From assembly GCF_022568775.1 (NCBI RefSeq), contig NZ_JAKZHW010000001.1, forward strand, positions 930,001-994,000: a stretch of DNA of 64,000 nt, read 5' to 3'. A program made the position numbers and the translations under genes. Every line of letters starts with the position of its first letter. Position 1 is the first letter of the stretch. Of this stretch, positions 7,687-15,748 are shown piece by piece. The notes under the pieces were generated by a model, which did no database searches, was not told where the DNA came from, and saw only the letters and a program-made list of their open reading frames with translations. Source of the stretch: Sphingomonas telluris (GTDB lineage: Bacteria; Pseudomonadota; Alphaproteobacteria; Sphingomonadales; Sphingomonadaceae).

Positions 7687-9307
7687 CACCTTCGGGAGTG
7701 ACCCAGTTGATGTTCTGGGTCGGGTCCTTGATGTCGCAGGTTTTGCAATGAACACAGTTCTGAGCATTGATCTGCAGCCGCGGCCTCCCGTCCGCTTCCT
7801 CGACAAACTCGTAAACGCCCGCGGGGCAATAACGCTGCTCCGGGCCGTCGTAGAGCGCCAGGTTCACTTCTACGGGTACGGCCGCATCCTTTAGCGTCAA
7901 GTGAACAGGCTGGTCTTCCTCGTGATTGGTGTTCGACAGGAACACCGACGTGAGGCGGTCGAAGGTGAGCACGCCGTCCGGCTTGGGATAGGCGATCGGC
8001 CTGACCGCGTCCTTGCGGCGCAGGGTCGTGTTGTCCGCCTTATGCTTGAGCGTCCACGGCAGGCTCATCCCGATCTGCCCCAGCCACATGTCGAGGCCAG
8101 CATAGAGGGTACCCAGGGTACCGCCGAAATGCGCCACGGCGGGCTGCGCGTTGCGCACCAGGCGGAGCTCCTTCTCAACCCAGCTCGACCGCAGCTGCGT
8201 CGGATAGTCCTGAAGCAGGTCCGCGGAACGGTCGTTCGTGATGGCCTCGAACGCCGCTTCGGCCGCGAGCATGGCCGACTTCATCGCCGTGTGCGTGCCC
8301 TTGATGCGCGGCACGTTCACGAATCCTGCGGAGCAGCCGATCAGAGCGCCGCCTGGAAAGACCAGCTCCGGGATAGCCTGCCATCCACCTTCATTGATCG
8401 CGCGCGCGCCGTAAGAGACGCGACGGCCGCCTTCGATCTCGGCGCGAATGGCCGGATGGGTCTTCCAGCGCTGGAATTCCTCGAAAGGCGAGACGTACGG
8501 GTTGGAATAGTCGAGCGCGACTACGAAGCCGAGAGCGACCTGGTTGTTCTCCTGGTGATAGAGGAAGCCGCCACCCCAGGCGTCTTCGAGCGGCCAGCCC
8601 TGCGTGTGGATCACTCGCCCCGGCTTATGCTTTTCGGCAGGAACGTCCCACAACTCCTTGACGCCTAAGCCATAAACCTGCGGTCCGGATTTGTCGCGGA
8701 GCCCGAAAATGCGGACCAGTTCCTTGGTCAGGCTGCCCCGCGCTCCCTCGGCGAAAAAGGTGTACTTGGCGTGGAGCTCCATGCCGGGCTGGTAGTCGGG
8801 ACGATGCGAACCGTCTCGAGCGATGCCCATGTCGCCAGTCGCCACCCCCTTCACCGAGCCGTCTTCGTTGAAGAGGACTTCCGCGGCAGGGAACCCCGGG
8901 AAGATTTCCACGCCCAGCTCTTCGGCCTGCCCGGCTAGCCAGCGGCAGAGGTTGCCGAGGCTTAGCGTGTACGTCCCCTTGTTCCGCATGAAGGGCGGAA
9001 GCAGGAAGTGCGGCATGCCGAACTTGCCCGTTTTGGTAAGCACCCAGTGGTGGTTTTCTGTCACCGGCACGTTGAGCGGCGCCCCGCGCTCCTTCCAATC
9101 GGGAATGAGCTCATTGAGCGCCTTCGGATCGATGACCGCGCCCGACAGGATATGCGCGCCGACCTCGCTCCCCTTCTCCAGGATGCAAACGGAGATTTCG
9201 CGTTCGGCGAGCGCCGCCAATTGCTTCAGGCGGATCGCCGCGGAAAGGCCGGCAGGCCCCGCACCGACGATCACCACGTCGTAAGCCATGGATTCGCGTT
9301 CGCTCAT
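7658..9307 (-). CDS. Electron transfer flavoprotein-ubiquinone oxidoreductase
   Basis: 549-residue inner-membrane-associated iron-sulfur flavoprotein. It passes electrons from reduced ETF (fatty acid and amino acid oxidation) to ubiquinone. The N-terminal FAD motif is VVIVGAGPAGLSAA (about 11-24). The middle of the protein includes the family's membrane/quinone region. The C-terminal 4Fe-4S ferredoxin-like domain has YCPAGVYE and QNCVHCKTCDIKDP near 505-530, giving the four cluster cysteines. Length matches the family (about 550). The ATG at 9307 follows GGGGAACGATGAGCG-type upstream sequence. It is the first gene of the minus-strand operon. The start of UdgA-like 9399 is divergent from it. 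Confidence 0.95.
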   Translation of the reverse strand: MSERESMAYDVVIVGAGPAGLSAAIRLKQLAALAEREISVCILEKGSEVGAHILSGAVIDPKALNELIPDWKERGAPLNVPVTENHHWVLTKTGKFGMPHFLLPPFMRNKGTYTLSLGNLCRWLAGQAEELGVEIFPGFPAAEVLFNEDGSVKGVATGDMGIARDGSHRPDYQPGMELHAKYTFFAEGARGSLTKELVRIFGLRDKSGPQVYGLGVKELWDVPAEKHKPGRVIHTQGWPLEDAWGGGFLYHQENNQVALGFVVALDYSNPYVSPFEEFQRWKTHPAIRAEIEGGRRVSYGARAINEGGWQAIPELVFPGGALIGCSAGFVNVPRIKGTHTAMKSAMLAAEAAFEAITNDRSADLLQDYPTQLRSSWVEKELRLVRNAQPAVAHFGGTLGTLYAGLDMWLGQIGMSLPWTLKHKADNTTLRRKDAVRPIAYPKPDGVLTFDRLTSVFLSNTNHEEDQPVHLTLKDAAVPVEVNLALYDGPEQRYCPAGVYEFVEEADGRPRLQINAQNCVHCKTCDIKDPTQNINWVTPEGGGGPNYPNM

Positions 9308-9398
9308 CGTTCCCCTCGTCGCGCCGCTGGGGCGCCTTGCCTGCGATAGCCCTGCTTTTCCTTGACCCCGCCGTCAATGCTGGTGGAGACTCAAAGGC

Positions 9399-10112
9399 AT
9401 GGGTGGGGAGCACGACCGCTTGACTGCGGCCGAGGCTGCCAGCGTGATTGGCTGGTGGATCGAGGCGGGGGTCGACGTGGCAATTCAGGAAGGGCCGCGC
9501 GCCTGGCTGGGCGAAGCGACCGCACGCACGGCTGAAATCCAGGACCTGCCTCGGCCCGAACCGGCGCAGGAGCTTCCGGCCACCCTCGAAGCTTTCCGCG
9601 GCTGGCTCACCCACACGACCGAATTGCCCTTCGCGGCGGCCACTTCCCGGCGAGTGCTCCCGTTAGGACTGGAATCCGCGGAAGTCATGCTGCTGGCCGA
9701 CATGCCGACCGCCGAGGATGTCGCGCAGGACCAGCCGATTGCAGGTGCGGCGTGGGAGCTGACGCAAAGAATGCTCGCCGCGATCGGGTTCACCCCCGAG
9801 CAGGCTTATGTCGCGAGCATGACTTGCACGCACAGCCCGGGAAGCCGCCTTGCTGGCAAGGATCTGGAAGCCTGCGCGGCGATCGCACGGCGGCACATTG
9901 CCCTTGCCAAGCCCAAGCGGCTGCTGCTTCTAGGGGATATTCCCAGCAAGGCCTTGCTGGGGAAGCCGATGGCCGCAGCACGCGGCAGCGTTCACAAAAT
10001 TGAAGGGGTGCGGACGGTAGCAACGTTCCACCCGCGCTGGTTGCTTGAGCGCGCTTCCGACAAGCCGCGCGCCTGGGCCGACCTGCTGCTCTTGATGGAG
10101 GAAGAAGTTTGA
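9399..10112 (+). CDS. Uracil-DNA glycosylase superfamily protein with degenerate active site
   Basis: 237 residues. The fold is recognisable from MLAAIGFTPEQAYVASMTC (about 128-146), ACAAIARRHIALAKPKRLLLLGD (about 161-183) and the C-terminal ATFHPRWLLERASDKPRAWADL, which match family 4/5 uracil-DNA glycosylases. The usual GEAPG catalytic motif is replaced by LADMPTAED, and the N-terminal CxxC pair of the 4Fe-4S cluster is absent. Only the two later cysteines remain. It may be inactive on uracil or bind another substrate. It precedes the lytic transglycosylase gene with 2 bases between stop and start, so the two are probably co-transcribed. The N-terminal 80 residues are poorly conserved. Confidence 0.75.
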   Translation: MGGEHDRLTAAEAASVIGWWIEAGVDVAIQEGPRAWLGEATARTAEIQDLPRPEPAQELPATLEAFRGWLTHTTELPFAAATSRRVLPLGLESAEVMLLADMPTAEDVAQDQPIAGAAWELTQRMLAAIGFTPEQAYVASMTCTHSPGSRLAGKDLEACAAIARRHIALAKPKRLLLLGDIPSKALLGKPMAAARGSVHKIEGVRTVATFHPRWLLERASDKPRAWADLLLLMEEEV

Positions 10113-10114
10113 GC

Positions 10115-12013
10115 ATGAATCTGTTGCTTGCGGCAGCCGCATTCGCGGGCGTGCAGGGCCAGGCATCGGACCCGCTCGCCCCGCTCCCCGCTCAACCGGC
10201 GCCCACGCCGGCACCGGTCCTCGTACCGGTGCCGACGAGCCCACCGGCGACCAGCAACATGCCGACGGTGGTCACCACCCCGCCCGGAAACGTGCCGCCG
10301 GTCGTAACGAACGTTCCGAGCAGCACTCCGACCGTGGTCAGCGCTCCGCCGCCCGCCGCAGCGCAGCCGGTCGCCTCCGCGCCTCCGCCAGTGGTCACGC
10401 CGATTGTCCAGGTTCCGCGCAACTGGGCGGAAGTGTTCGCGGATATCCGCAGCGGCCGTTGGGCCGACGCGCAGGCGGGCATCTACGCGCTGCCCCAGAG
10501 CGTGCTGACACCCGTTGCCAAGGCGGAACTTTACACGGCGAAGGGCTCGCCCGCCGCCTCGCTCGCGCAGATTTCGGCACTTCTCGCGGAAGCGCCGGAA
10601 CTGCCGCAGGCGTCGCAGCTTGCGCGAATGGCGATCACCCGCGGTGCGGTTCAGACGCCTTACTATGTCGCCGAACGCGCAAGTGCATGGCTTGGCAACT
10701 CACCGAGCCGTTACAAGGCCAAGCCTGTCACCGGGGAGCCTGCAGCGGACCAGCTGCGATCGCAGCTCGACCCGCTGGTCAAGGCCGACGACGCCATCAA
10801 CGCCGAGATTCTGCTGATGCAGAACGCGCCGTACCTATCGTACATCGCACGTGCGGAGGCCGGGCAGCGCGTTGCTTGGTCCTATTTCTCGATCGGCCGG
10901 GATGCCGATGCGCGCCGCGTCGCCGACACCTATCGTCTCGGCGCGACCGGCGAATGGGCGAGCCAGGCCGCCTGGGTGTCCGGACTCGCATCCTGGCGCC
11001 TGAGCGACTGTGAATCCGCCTCCCGCTCCTTCAAGGAAGTCGCTTCGACTGCCACGCAGCGGGAGCTTTCCGCTGCAGGCTTCTATTGGGCTGCGCGCGC
11101 CGAGCAGGCGTGCCGGCGACCCCGTTCGGTTGCGCCGTTGCTGAAACAGGCGGCAACCTCCCCGGAAAGCTTCTATGGACTGTTGGCCCGGGAGACGCTC
11201 GGCATCGACAAGTCCCTGCCACCCGACGTTCACAACGGCCTTCGCGGCATCGAGAACCTGCCCAATGTGCGCCGAGCGGAAGAACTGAGGAATATCGGCC
11301 AGCCCTGGCTCGCTCAGGAAATGATCGAGCATCAGGCGCTGATCGGCCGCCCCCAGGATCACCACGCTTTGATCGAACTGACCCGGAAGCTCGACCTTCC
11401 CTCCGCGCAATATTGGCTGGCGCATAATGGCCAGTATGGCGCGGTCGTCGATGCGGTGGACCGGTACCCGATCCCGCGCTGGATGCCTCGCAATGGTTGG
11501 CGGATCGATCCTGCCCTGGCGCTGGCGCACATGCGGCAAGAATCGAACTTCAGGACGGATGTCGTTAGCCCGGCGGGGGCCGTCGGCTTGATGCAGGTCC
11601 TTCCGGTCACAGCCGATCATATGGCTCGCCGCAATGGCTACAACGCGGGCAGCCTCTACGATCCGACCGCGAACATCGAATACGGCCAAAGCTTCATCGA
11701 AACGATGCGCGCTTCGTCGGCGACGCAGGGCCAGCTGCCGAAGATCATCGCCGCCTACAACGCCGGACCGCTGCCGGTTGCCCGCTGGTCGTACATGGCC
11801 CCCAGTGATCCGCTGCTGTGGATCGAGAGCATCCCCTATTGGGAGACCCGCTATTACGTGCCCGCGGTCTTCCGGAACCTGTGGGTCTATCAGGGCCTTG
11901 CAAAGGCCGCTACGCCGACGCTTAGCGCGCTTGCCCAGCATCGCTGGCCGGAGTTCCCGACCGCACGGACCAACCTCGCTGCCGCGCAGGTCAAGGCGGC
12001 CGGAGAGCCCTAA
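10115..12013 (+). CDS. Soluble lytic murein transglycosylase (SLT family)
   Basis: 632-residue periplasmic peptidoglycan lyase. It cleaves the MurNAc-GlcNAc bond and leaves 1,6-anhydro ends. A signal peptide (MNLLLAAAAFAGVQGQA) is followed by a Pro/Val/Thr-rich linker to about residue 100, a superhelical alpha-domain and the C-terminal SLT domain. That domain carries MRQESNF (catalytic Glu) near 473, AVGLMQVLPVTA near 490 and AAYNAGPLPVARW near 550. The ATG at 10115 has GGAGGAAGAAG 7 bases upstream. A TTG at 10109 overlaps the previous stop and is less likely. The long proline-rich linker is unusual for Slt70 but common in sphingomonads. Confidence 0.9.
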   Translation: MNLLLAAAAFAGVQGQASDPLAPLPAQPAPTPAPVLVPVPTSPPATSNMPTVVTTPPGNVPPVVTNVPSSTPTVVSAPPPAAAQPVASAPPPVVTPIVQVPRNWAEVFADIRSGRWADAQAGIYALPQSVLTPVAKAELYTAKGSPAASLAQISALLAEAPELPQASQLARMAITRGAVQTPYYVAERASAWLGNSPSRYKAKPVTGEPAADQLRSQLDPLVKADDAINAEILLMQNAPYLSYIARAEAGQRVAWSYFSIGRDADARRVADTYRLGATGEWASQAAWVSGLASWRLSDCESASRSFKEVASTATQRELSAAGFYWAARAEQACRRPRSVAPLLKQAATSPESFYGLLARETLGIDKSLPPDVHNGLRGIENLPNVRRAEELRNIGQPWLAQEMIEHQALIGRPQDHHALIELTRKLDLPSAQYWLAHNGQYGAVVDAVDRYPIPRWMPRNGWRIDPALALAHMRQESNFRTDVVSPAGAVGLMQVLPVTADHMARRNGYNAGSLYDPTANIEYGQSFIETMRASSATQGQLPKIIAAYNAGPLPVARWSYMAPSDPLLWIESIPYWETRYYVPAVFRNLWVYQGLAKAATPTLSALAQHRWPEFPTARTNLAAAQVKAAGEP

Positions 12014-12024
12014 AGCTCAACTCT

Positions 12025-12039
12025 GTTCTTGTTCTGTTC
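12025..12039 (+). promoter_or_regulatory. LexA (SOS) box
   Basis: Exact alphaproteobacterial SOS consensus GTTC-N7-GTTC. It overlaps the predicted -35 element of the radical SAM gene and lies 25 bases before its ATG. Confidence 0.75.
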
Positions 12040-12057
12040 TCATGCGCCGAGTAGATT
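12029..12057 (+). promoter_or_regulatory. Sigma-70-type promoter giving a leaderless transcript
   Basis: TTGTTC (12029-12034), 17-base spacer, TAGATT (12052-12057). The expected transcription start falls at or within a few bases of the ATG at 12064, which lacks a Shine-Dalgarno sequence. That fits a leaderless mRNA. The LexA box covers the -35 element. Confidence 0.55.
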
Positions 12058-12063
12058 CCGCGC

Positions 12064-13134
12064 ATGCCAGTCGAGTCGATCAAAGGGCGCGGAGCGACGC
12101 GCAATGCGACGCCCACCCGCTTCAATCTAAAGGAGCGAACGGTCGACGGCGATTGGCTGGACAGCGTCGAGGCGCTCGACGGGATGCAGAAGCGCCGGAC
12201 GACCGTCACAATCGAGCATCCCAAGACGATCCTGACGCGCAATGCCTCTCCTGACATCGGGTTCGATCGATCGATCAACGCCTATCGCGGCTGCGAGCAC
12301 GGCTGCATTTATTGCTTCGCACGGCCCTCGCATGCTTTCCACGATCTGTCGCCGGGAGTGGATTTCGAGTCCCGCCTGTTCGTGAAGCCAAGGGCGGCGC
12401 AGCTGCTCCACGCCGTTCTGTCGAAGCCCGGTTACGAATGCGCGCCGATCGCGATGGGAACGAACACGGACCCATACCAGCCGATCGAGGAACGGTGGCG
12501 CGTGACCCGCTCGGTCATCGAGCTGCTGGTCGAAACGAGGCACCCCTTCACGATCACGACGAAATCGGACCGCGTCTTGCGGGACCTCGACTTGCTGAAG
12601 CCGGCGGCAGAGCTGGGGATCGTGTCCGTGGCGCTGTCGGTGACATCGTTGGACCCGAAGATCGCGCGAACACTCGAGCCGCGCGCTCCTACCCCTCCCC
12701 GGCGCATCGCAGCGATAAAGCAGCTGAATGCCGCAGGCGTGCCTTGCTACGTCGCCATCGCGCCCGTTGTGCCGCAGATCACCGACCACGAGCTCGAGCA
12801 TATCGTCGAAGCGGCCGTGGAAGCGGGAGCGCCCGGCGGTTTCTATCTGCCCGTACGTCTGCCTCAGGAGGTCGCGCCCCTGTTCCGCGCCTGGCTCGAA
12901 GAACATTTCCCCGATCGCGCGAAGAAGGTCATGGCCACCATCCAGTCGTTGCGCGGCGGGCGGGACAATGATCCCAATTTCTTCAGCCGGATGCGCGGAC
13001 AGGGTCCTTGGGCAGACCTTTTGAAGACAAGGTTCGAGAAGGCTGCTCAGAAATATGGCCTGCGCCAGGCGAAGTTCGGGCTTCGCCGCGATCTTTTCCA
13101 GCCGCCGCAGGGCGACCAGCTTCGACTTCTTTGA
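12064..13134 (+). CDS. PA0069-family radical SAM protein
   Basis: 356 residues related to spore photoproduct lyase-like radical SAM enzymes. The cluster motif is C77-x3-C81-x2-C84 (RGCEHGCIYCFARP), near the N-terminus as in the family. A TIM-barrel region follows, with NTDPYQPIE and TTKSDRVLRDLDLL. The C-terminus has the family motif FFSRMRGQGPWADLL. The reaction is unknown. The LexA box and SOS-overlapping promoter suggest a DNA-damage role. This matches my recollection that the namesake Pseudomonas aeruginosa gene belongs to the LexA regulon, so the link would be conserved across two classes. The next reading frame starts inside its stop codon (TGATG). Confidence 0.9.
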   Translation: MPVESIKGRGATRNATPTRFNLKERTVDGDWLDSVEALDGMQKRRTTVTIEHPKTILTRNASPDIGFDRSINAYRGCEHGCIYCFARPSHAFHDLSPGVDFESRLFVKPRAAQLLHAVLSKPGYECAPIAMGTNTDPYQPIEERWRVTRSVIELLVETRHPFTITTKSDRVLRDLDLLKPAAELGIVSVALSVTSLDPKIARTLEPRAPTPPRRIAAIKQLNAAGVPCYVAIAPVVPQITDHELEHIVEAAVEAGAPGGFYLPVRLPQEVAPLFRAWLEEHFPDRAKKVMATIQSLRGGRDNDPNFFSRMRGQGPWADLLKTRFEKAAQKYGLRQAKFGLRRDLFQPPQGDQLRLL

Positions 13135-13208
13135 TGGAGCACAGCGAACATTTAATCGAAGAGCCGCGTGACTTCCTGCAGCCCGCTGTCCTAGGCGTAG
13201 CGGCATGA
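13134..13208 (+). CDS. Possible 24-residue coupled leader ORF
   Basis: An ATG overlapping the radical SAM stop (TGATG) opens a 24-codon frame. Its TGA overlaps the ATG of the M28 peptidase gene (ATGA). The predicted peptide is acidic at first and hydrophobic at the end. The peptidase ATG has only a weak ribosome-binding site, so the frame could carry ribosomes from one gene to the next. It may equally be chance. No homologue is recognised. Confidence 0.25.
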   Translation: MEHSEHLIEEPRDFLQPAVLGVAA

Positions 13209-14575
13209 CACGTTCTATCGTCGCCGCGTTGCTTCTCGCGTCCGCAACCCCTGCTCTCTCCCAGACAGTCCCGCCGCAGGTCGCTGACCTCCGCGATCAG
13301 GCGCTGAAAGACGATTACGCCTGGGATATCGTCGAAGGCCTGACGACTGAAGTCGGGCAGCGAATGGCGGGTACCGAGGCCGAGGCGCGCGCTCGCGAGT
13401 GGGCCGTGCGCAAGCTCACCGCGATGGGCTTTGCAAACGTCCGCATCGAGCCGTTCGACATGCCCGTCTGGACGCGCGGTCACGAAGCCGCGGAGATTCT
13501 CGGTCCCTATCCGCAGCGGCTGGTGATCACGGCGCTGGGCAACAGTGCCTCGACGCCGCCCGAAGGCATTACTGGAGAGGTCGTCGGCTTCAATTCTGAA
13601 GCAGAGTTCGAGGCGGCGGCGGACAGTGCCGTCCGCGGAAAGATCGTTTTCGTGTCGCACGCCATGCCGCGCACGCAGGACGGCTCAAGCTACGGCTATT
13701 TCGGTGGACCGCGACGCCAGGGACCGACGGTCGCAAGCCGCAAGGGCGCGCTGGCCATCGTCGTGCGGTCGATCGGCACGGACTATCATCGCAATCCGCA
13801 CGCAGGCGTTCAGCGTTTCGAGGACGGCGTAAAGCCGATACCCGCAGGCGCGCTCAGCATTCCCGACGCCGAACAGCTTCAGCGCATCCTCAAGAGAGGG
13901 AAACCCGTGACGATGCGTCTCACGCTCGTGTCGCAGGTTACCCAGGGCAAATCCGGCAACGTCATCGCCGAAGTGCCGGGGCGCGATCCGAAGGCGCCCG
14001 TCATCCTCGTCGGCGGTCATCTCGACAGCTGGGATCTTGGAACAGGTGCTATCGACGATGCGTCCGGTGTCGCCATCACCACGGCCGCGGCCAAGCGCAT
14101 CATGGATGCTGGCCGCCCGCTTCGTACGATCCGGATCGTCTGGTTCGGTGCGGAAGAAGTCGGCCTTTTCGGCGGTATCAATTACCAGAAAAAGCACGGC
14201 ACGGAGCCGCATTACGCGATCGCCGAGAGCGACTTCGGTGCCGATAAGATCTGGAAGGTCGACAGCAAGCTCGGCAAGGCTCGTGAGGCGGAAGCCAAGG
14301 CGCTGCAGCTCGCCCTCTCCCCACTTGGGATCGTGCCTGGCTCGCTCGAGAAGGCTGATGGATCGGACATCGAGCCTCTGCTCAATGCCGGCCTACCGGG
14401 TGTCGCGCTAAGCCAGGACGGCACTCACTATTTCGACATCCACCACACGCCGGATGACACGCTCGACAAGGTCGATCCCGAGAGCCTGCGGCAGAACGTG
14501 GCCGCGTGGACCACGATGCTCGCAACATTGACCGGCGGAATTGAGTCGGAGCCGAAACGGCATAAGCGGCGTTGA
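13205..14575 (+). CDS. Secreted M28-family zinc aminopeptidase/carboxypeptidase Q-like
   Basis: 456-residue exported metallopeptidase. A signal peptide (MTRSIVAALLLASATPALSQ) is followed by an N-terminal domain with a PA-like insert (about 115-235) and the co-catalytic zinc peptidase domain. Zinc ligand motifs are GGHLDSWDLGTGAIDDASG near 264-282, AEEVGLFGG near 315 and the final HHTPDDTLDKVD near 418. Residue order and spacing match the human carboxypeptidase Q/plasma glutamate carboxypeptidase branch, which releases amino acids from small peptides. The start overlaps a short upstream frame by four bases. It probably forms an operon with the radical SAM gene, though a separate promoter is possible. 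Confidence 0.9.
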   Translation: MTRSIVAALLLASATPALSQTVPPQVADLRDQALKDDYAWDIVEGLTTEVGQRMAGTEAEARAREWAVRKLTAMGFANVRIEPFDMPVWTRGHEAAEILGPYPQRLVITALGNSASTPPEGITGEVVGFNSEAEFEAAADSAVRGKIVFVSHAMPRTQDGSSYGYFGGPRRQGPTVASRKGALAIVVRSIGTDYHRNPHAGVQRFEDGVKPIPAGALSIPDAEQLQRILKRGKPVTMRLTLVSQVTQGKSGNVIAEVPGRDPKAPVILVGGHLDSWDLGTGAIDDASGVAITTAAAKRIMDAGRPLRTIRIVWFGAEEVGLFGGINYQKKHGTEPHYAIAESDFGADKIWKVDSKLGKAREAEAKALQLALSPLGIVPGSLEKADGSDIEPLLNAGLPGVALSQDGTHYFDIHHTPDDTLDKVDPESLRQNVAAWTTMLATLTGGIESEPKRHKRR

Positions 14576-14599
14576 GCCTCCAAATTGGGAGGATTGAAC

Positions 14600-14872
14600 A
14601 TGCGAATTCTATTTGCTGCCCCGTTCCTGCTGCTCGGCGCCTGCAACGTCGATCGTGACTCCGGCAATGACACCACGACCGTCTCGTTCAACGAGGACGT
14701 GGCTCAGAACACACTCGAAGACGCGGGCAATTTCGCTCAGAACGTAGGCGGCGCGATCGCCAACGACGTCTCGGAAGGCGCCGACAAGGTCCAGAACAAG
14801 GTCGGCGACGTGGACGTCAACGTGGACGTCAGCCGGAACACTTCGGACCACGCCGACGGAAACCATCAATAG
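14600..14872 (+). CDS. Small lipoprotein of unknown function
   Basis: 90 residues. The ATG at 14600 has GGGAGG 7 bases upstream. A short signal peptide ends in a lipobox (LLLGAC), so Cys16 should be lipidated. The mature part is hydrophilic, rich in Asn, Asp and Val, with repeated short motifs ([23 protein letters not shown]). These suggest an amphipathic or entericidin-like extended helix. No family is recognised with confidence. It lies 24 bases after the M28 peptidase gene and may be co-transcribed. Confidence 0.7.
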   Translation: MRILFAAPFLLLGACNVDRDSGNDTTTVSFNEDVAQNTLEDAGNFAQNVGGAIANDVSEGADKVQNKVGDVDVNVDVSRNTSDHADGNHQ

Positions 14873-14915
14873 GCCGGTTGTCCCTGCGCTACCCTCCGTG
14901 TAGCAGGCGCTCCGT

Positions 14916-14993
<78 letters not shown>

Positions 14994-15008
14994 CATCGCT
15001 TTTGTAGC

Positions 15009-15218
15009 TTAGCGAGGCTGCGGTTTCGCTGAGCCAGCTAGTCGCCGCTGTCCGTCCCACTGCATGAGCAGGCTGCTCTCGTGCCAGAGCTCGCGCTTCT
15101 CGCGCCAGCACATTCGGTCGGCCATTCTGAGGGCCTGCGCCTCGCTGTGCGCTTCGAAGTCAATGACGCCACTAAAGTGGCCATCGCGATCGCGGCAATA
15201 CAAGCGATAGAAGGACAC
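15009..15218 (-). CDS. Small conserved hypothetical protein (69 aa)
   Basis: A GTG start preceded by GGAGGG at good spacing gives MSFYRLYCRDRDGHFSGVID. It resembles a widespread family of roughly 60-90-residue alphaproteobacterial proteins that begin with a YRLYF-RDxDGHI pattern, continue with an acidic DFEA segment and an alanine-rich helix, and have no assigned function. Residues 22-40 (FEAHSEAQALRMADRMCW) form the probable helix. There is no signal peptide or membrane segment. Overlapping longer frames on this strand lack a ribosome-binding site. Confidence 0.6.
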   Translation of the reverse strand: MSFYRLYCRDRDGHFSGVIDFEAHSEAQALRMADRMCWREKRELWHESSLLMQWDGQRRLAGSAKPQPR

Positions 15219-15323
15219 GACACCCTCCGTGCCTTTTTGTAACCCTCAGCTAGAGGGTGGACAGTCGGGAGCGGTCTGTAGGTGAAAGGCAACTACACCT
15301 GAGTCCGGAGCACGCTCAGATGA

Positions 15324-15719
15324 TCAGTGCGCGACTTCCGTGAACTTGCCGAGCTGGCAGAACGGATAGTTGCGAAGGCCTGTCGACTTGATCTCGACCG
15401 GGTCGAAGATCTTCACCCGGTCACCTGCGCAGAGCATTCCGGTTTCCGCACCCGTCGTAACGGCAATCGCCGCACTCGTGCCGAGACGCGCCAGCCCAGG
15501 ACAGGAGCTGGCAAGGTCGTTGCGATAGGTCTTGCCGACGACGTCGAATTCCACTGCGCCTGGCCCTGCCACTCGCCGGGCAACGATCTGGTCGATCGGG
15601 ATGCAGGATTTCGGCTTGGCCACAGCCTGTTGCGGCTGTTCTTGCTGCCTCGCGGTCGCCGCGGTGCAGGATGCCAGGACCAATCCCGCGAGCACGGTCA
15701 ACGGAGTCGATGCCCTCAT
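15324..15719 (-). CDS. Putative lipoprotein, DUF6491-like
   Basis: 131 residues with a signal peptide and lipobox (LVLASC, Cys18). The mature region has conserved-looking cysteines in the contexts KSCIPIDQI, SSCPGL, MLCAGD and PFCQLGKF. This pattern (C...I...V..TYRNDLASSCPGL...LCAGDRVKIF...C.LG.F) is that of a sphingomonad/xanthomonad envelope protein family which I match to DUF6491 from memory. Function is unknown. The ATG has AAGGAG upstream. It lies 29 bases after the GH10 xylanase gene on the same strand, so the two may share a transcript, although no carbohydrate role is indicated. Confidence 0.65.
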   Translation of the reverse strand: MRASTPLTVLAGLVLASCTAATARQQEQPQQAVAKPKSCIPIDQIVARRVAGPGAVEFDVVGKTYRNDLASSCPGLARLGTSAAIAVTTGAETGMLCAGDRVKIFDPVEIKSTGLRNYPFCQLGKFTEVAH

Positions 15720-15748
15720 GACTCTTCTCCTTCGCGAAACCCTTTCCG

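Noticed and set aside
15038..15292. 84-codon minus-strand frame over the small 69-residue protein
   Set aside because: It overlaps the GTG-started frame at 15218, which has a good ribosome-binding site and a recognisable YRLY-DGH pattern. The longer frame has neither.
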